A DNA stretch of 15,360 bases from Burkholderiales bacterium (GTDB taxonomy: Bacteria; Pseudomonadota; Gammaproteobacteria; Burkholderiales; Burkholderiaceae_C): NCBI GenBank assembly GCA_028869035.1, contig JAGWTL010000027.1:1-15360 (forward strand), in the 5' to 3' direction. This document shows positions 14,295-15,360 of this stretch, piece after piece (the stretch's first letter is position 1; the number at the start of each line of letters is the position of its first letter). The notes under the pieces are model-generated. The model saw only the letters and a list, made by a program, of their open reading frames with translations. It had not been told where the DNA came from and did not search any database. Position numbers and translations under genes: made by a program.

Positions 14295-14786
14295 ATGGCG
14301 ATTGTTGTCAACAAACCGATCCCGGAATTCGAAGCCAACGCCACCAGTGGCATCAAGGTTTCCAACACCACCCATCTCGGACAGACACTGGTCCTGTATT
14401 TCTATCCCAAGGACAACACGCCGGGCTGCACGACGGAAGCCATGCAGTTCCGGGACAAGTACAAGGACTTCGTCAAGGCCGGCGCCATCGTCTTTGGTGT
14501 CTCGCGCGACAACATGAAGTCGCACGACGAGTTCAAGTCCAAGCTGGAACTGCCCTTCGAGCTGATCGCCGACACCGAAGAAAAGATGTGCCACATGTTC
14601 GGCGTGGTCAAGAACAAGATCATGTACGGCAAGAAGGTCAAGGGCATCGAGCGCAGCACCTTCCTGATCGGCGCCGACGGCATCCTCAAGCAGGAATGGC
14701 GCGGCCTCAAGGTCCCCGGCCACGTGGACGAAGTGCTCAAGGTCGTCAAGGCACTGAAAAAGGCCGCCGCCGCAGCCACAGCATGA
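14295..14786 (+). CDS. bcp: Thiol peroxidase, PrxQ/Bcp-type peroxiredoxin
   Basis: Bcp reduces hydrogen peroxide and organic hydroperoxides using an active-site cysteine that is recycled by thioredoxin. The 163-residue protein has the thioredoxin-fold core LVLYFYPKDNTPGCTTEA, in which C45 is the peroxidatic cysteine within the PxxxTxxC-like context, then the GVSRDN strand, the catalytic arginine region in IERSTFLIGADG, and an Ala/Lys-rich tail. C50, the resolving cysteine in E. coli Bcp, is replaced by Met here; C99 in EKMCHMF is the only other cysteine. It may therefore act as a 1-Cys enzyme or use C99. The ATG at 14295 is preferred over the in-frame TTG three codons earlier, since it gives the standard N-terminus MAIVVNKPIPEF. 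A hairpin and a terminator follow. Confidence 0.93.
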   Translation: MAIVVNKPIPEFEANATSGIKVSNTTHLGQTLVLYFYPKDNTPGCTTEAMQFRDKYKDFVKAGAIVFGVSRDNMKSHDEFKSKLELPFELIADTEEKMCHMFGVVKNKIMYGKKVKGIERSTFLIGADGILKQEWRGLKVPGHVDEVLKVVKALKKAAAAATA

Positions 14787-14793
14787 ATCCCGG

Positions 14794-14830
14794 CCCTGCT
14801 GATGCTTTTGAGCAACAGCAGGGTTTACTT
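14794..14830 (+). terminator. Probable bcp terminator
   Basis: CCCTGCTG (14794-14801) pairs perfectly with CAGCAGGG (14816-14823), extended inside by TGCT/AGCA around a TTTG loop, giving a long stem. A short T-rich tract TTTACTTT follows. It starts just 8 bases after the bcp stop. The T run is interrupted, so efficiency is uncertain. Confidence 0.6.
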
Positions 14831-14927
14831 TCAGACGGCTCATGCATAATGAATTCATGCCGTTGAGGTTTGCAACCGCTTCCGCCAGACAAAGCCGCCC
14901 AGGTTTACCGGGCGGCTTTTTTGTTTT
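14824..14927 (+). ncRNA. Candidate small RNA between bcp and the PIN-PhoH gene
   Basis: A promoter-like pair TTTACT (14824-14829) and CATAAT (14845-14850) with a short 15-base spacer is followed by about 75 bases that end in a strong intrinsic terminator. There is no convincing reading frame in the segment, which contains a small hairpin GGTT-TGC-AACC (around 14868-14878). The same bases could instead be the untranslated leader, or readthrough control, of the downstream gene. I recognise no known RNA family. Confidence 0.3.
14891..14927 (+). terminator. Strong rho-independent terminator
   Basis: AAAGCCGCCC (14891-14900) pairs with GGGCGGCTTT (14910-14919) across a loop of about nine bases and runs into TTTTTTGTTTT. 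It lies about 105 bases after bcp and 42 bases before the next start codon, so it would separate transcription of the two genes. Confidence 0.9.
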
Positions 14928-14968
14928 CCACACGGCATCTGTCCCACTCTCCGCGAGCACCTACCCAC

Positions 14969-15360
14969 ATGCCCCTGCCTCCTGCCCCCACCAAACGCGC
15001 CGCCCTCCTCTCTCCTGAAGCCTTTGAAGCCCCGGCCCGTGGCAAGCCACGCAGCGGCCGCAAGACGTCAGCTTCCTTTGATGGCCCGGAACCCGCAGCC
15101 AAAGCACAAGCCCGGGACATGTTCGAACACGGTGGTGGCCTGGGGGTCGAGGCCCTGGCCCCACCCGCCGCACCGGTGGTCAGCGTGCGTCAAGCGGCCC
15201 GGCCGGCCGCCGCATCCGATCGGCCGCAGGCCAAGACCCGCCCCAAGCGGACCACCCCCACCGGACCGACCAAACTCTTCGTGCTCGACACCAATGTGCT
15301 GCTGCACGATCCCATGTGCCTGTTCCGCTTCGAGGAACACGACATCTTCCTGCCCATGAT
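14969..15360 (+). CDS. PIN-PhoH family protein, 5' part only (cut by the window end)
   Basis: Only the first 130 codons are present. Residues 1-100 are a low-complexity Ala/Pro/Arg/Lys-rich segment (for example PRSGRKTSAS and RPKRTTPTGPTK). A PIN-type nuclease domain then starts with TKLFVLDTNVLLHDP (101-115), in which D107 is the expected first metal-binding Asp. This N-terminus, ending in FRFEEHDIFLPM, is typical of the long PhoH-family proteins that join a PIN domain to a C-terminal PhoH ATPase, thought to be ATP-driven RNA-processing enzymes (PhoH2 type). The ATPase part would lie beyond the window and was not seen. The ATG at 14969 has no strong ribosome site, and a downstream start cannot be excluded given the disordered leader. 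Confidence 0.87.
   Translation, partial: MPLPPAPTKRAALLSPEAFEAPARGKPRSGRKTSASFDGPEPAAKAQARDMFEHGGGLGVEALAPPAAPVVSVRQAARPAAASDRPQAKTRPKRTTPTGPTKLFVLDTNVLLHDPMCLFRFEEHDIFLPM

Noticed and set aside
14830..14839. Exact Neisseria DNA-uptake decamer (GCCGTCTGAA on the minus strand)
   Set aside because: It is a single copy in a non-Neisseria-like window. One chance match in 15 kb on two strands has a probability of a few per cent, and no partner copy forms a hairpin.

Overview
The window looks like chromosome of a GC-rich betaproteobacterium, most likely Burkholderiales, family Comamonadaceae. Evidence for this is the gene content (a Bug-type tripartite tricarboxylate receptor, an Mth938-like protein, PrxQ/Bcp followed by a PIN-PhoH protein), the order alaA-hom-thrC-mobB-moeA-moaD-moaE near clpB, and GC-rich palindromic repeats of a kind I associate with that family. 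No rRNA, tRNA, CRISPR array, transposase or phage gene was seen.

Layout. (1) Positions 1-640: a short unrecognised reading frame (175-399, minus), a possible 32-residue frame joined to it by an ATGA overlap (80-178), and the clpB terminator. (2) Positions 640-3287, minus: the disaggregase gene clpB with a convincing heat-shock (sigma-32-type) promoter. (3) Positions 3364-6677, minus: a tight three-gene unit read in the order LigW-like decarboxylase, Bug periplasmic receptor, PhzS-like FAD monooxygenase. This is probably a small catabolic operon for an aromatic acid, lying between moaE and clpB. (4) Positions 6792-9352, minus: the molybdenum-cofactor genes mobB-moeA-moaD-moaE, with ATGA stop/start overlaps. 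(5) Positions 9499-13677, minus: amino-acid metabolism genes alaA-hom-thrC. (6) Positions 13792-15360, plus: Mth938-like protein, peroxiredoxin Bcp, a strong terminator that may end a small RNA, and the start of a PIN-PhoH gene cut by the window edge.

How the genes work together. AlaA makes or consumes alanine. Hom and ThrC carry aspartate semialdehyde to threonine. MoaD and MoaE form molybdopterin synthase; MoeA inserts molybdate, and MobB is an accessory GTPase for the later dinucleotide step. In the aromatic unit, Bug would bind an acid in the periplasm, the LigW-like enzyme would decarboxylate it and the flavoprotein would hydroxylate the product. That pathway order is inference.

The most unusual features are two palindromic repeats that sit in frame inside conserved enzymes, one in moeA and one in thrC. 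Two further repeats related to the thrC one bracket that gene. The substrate-orphan LigW-like/Bug/PhzS-like operon is the best candidate for an undescribed pathway.
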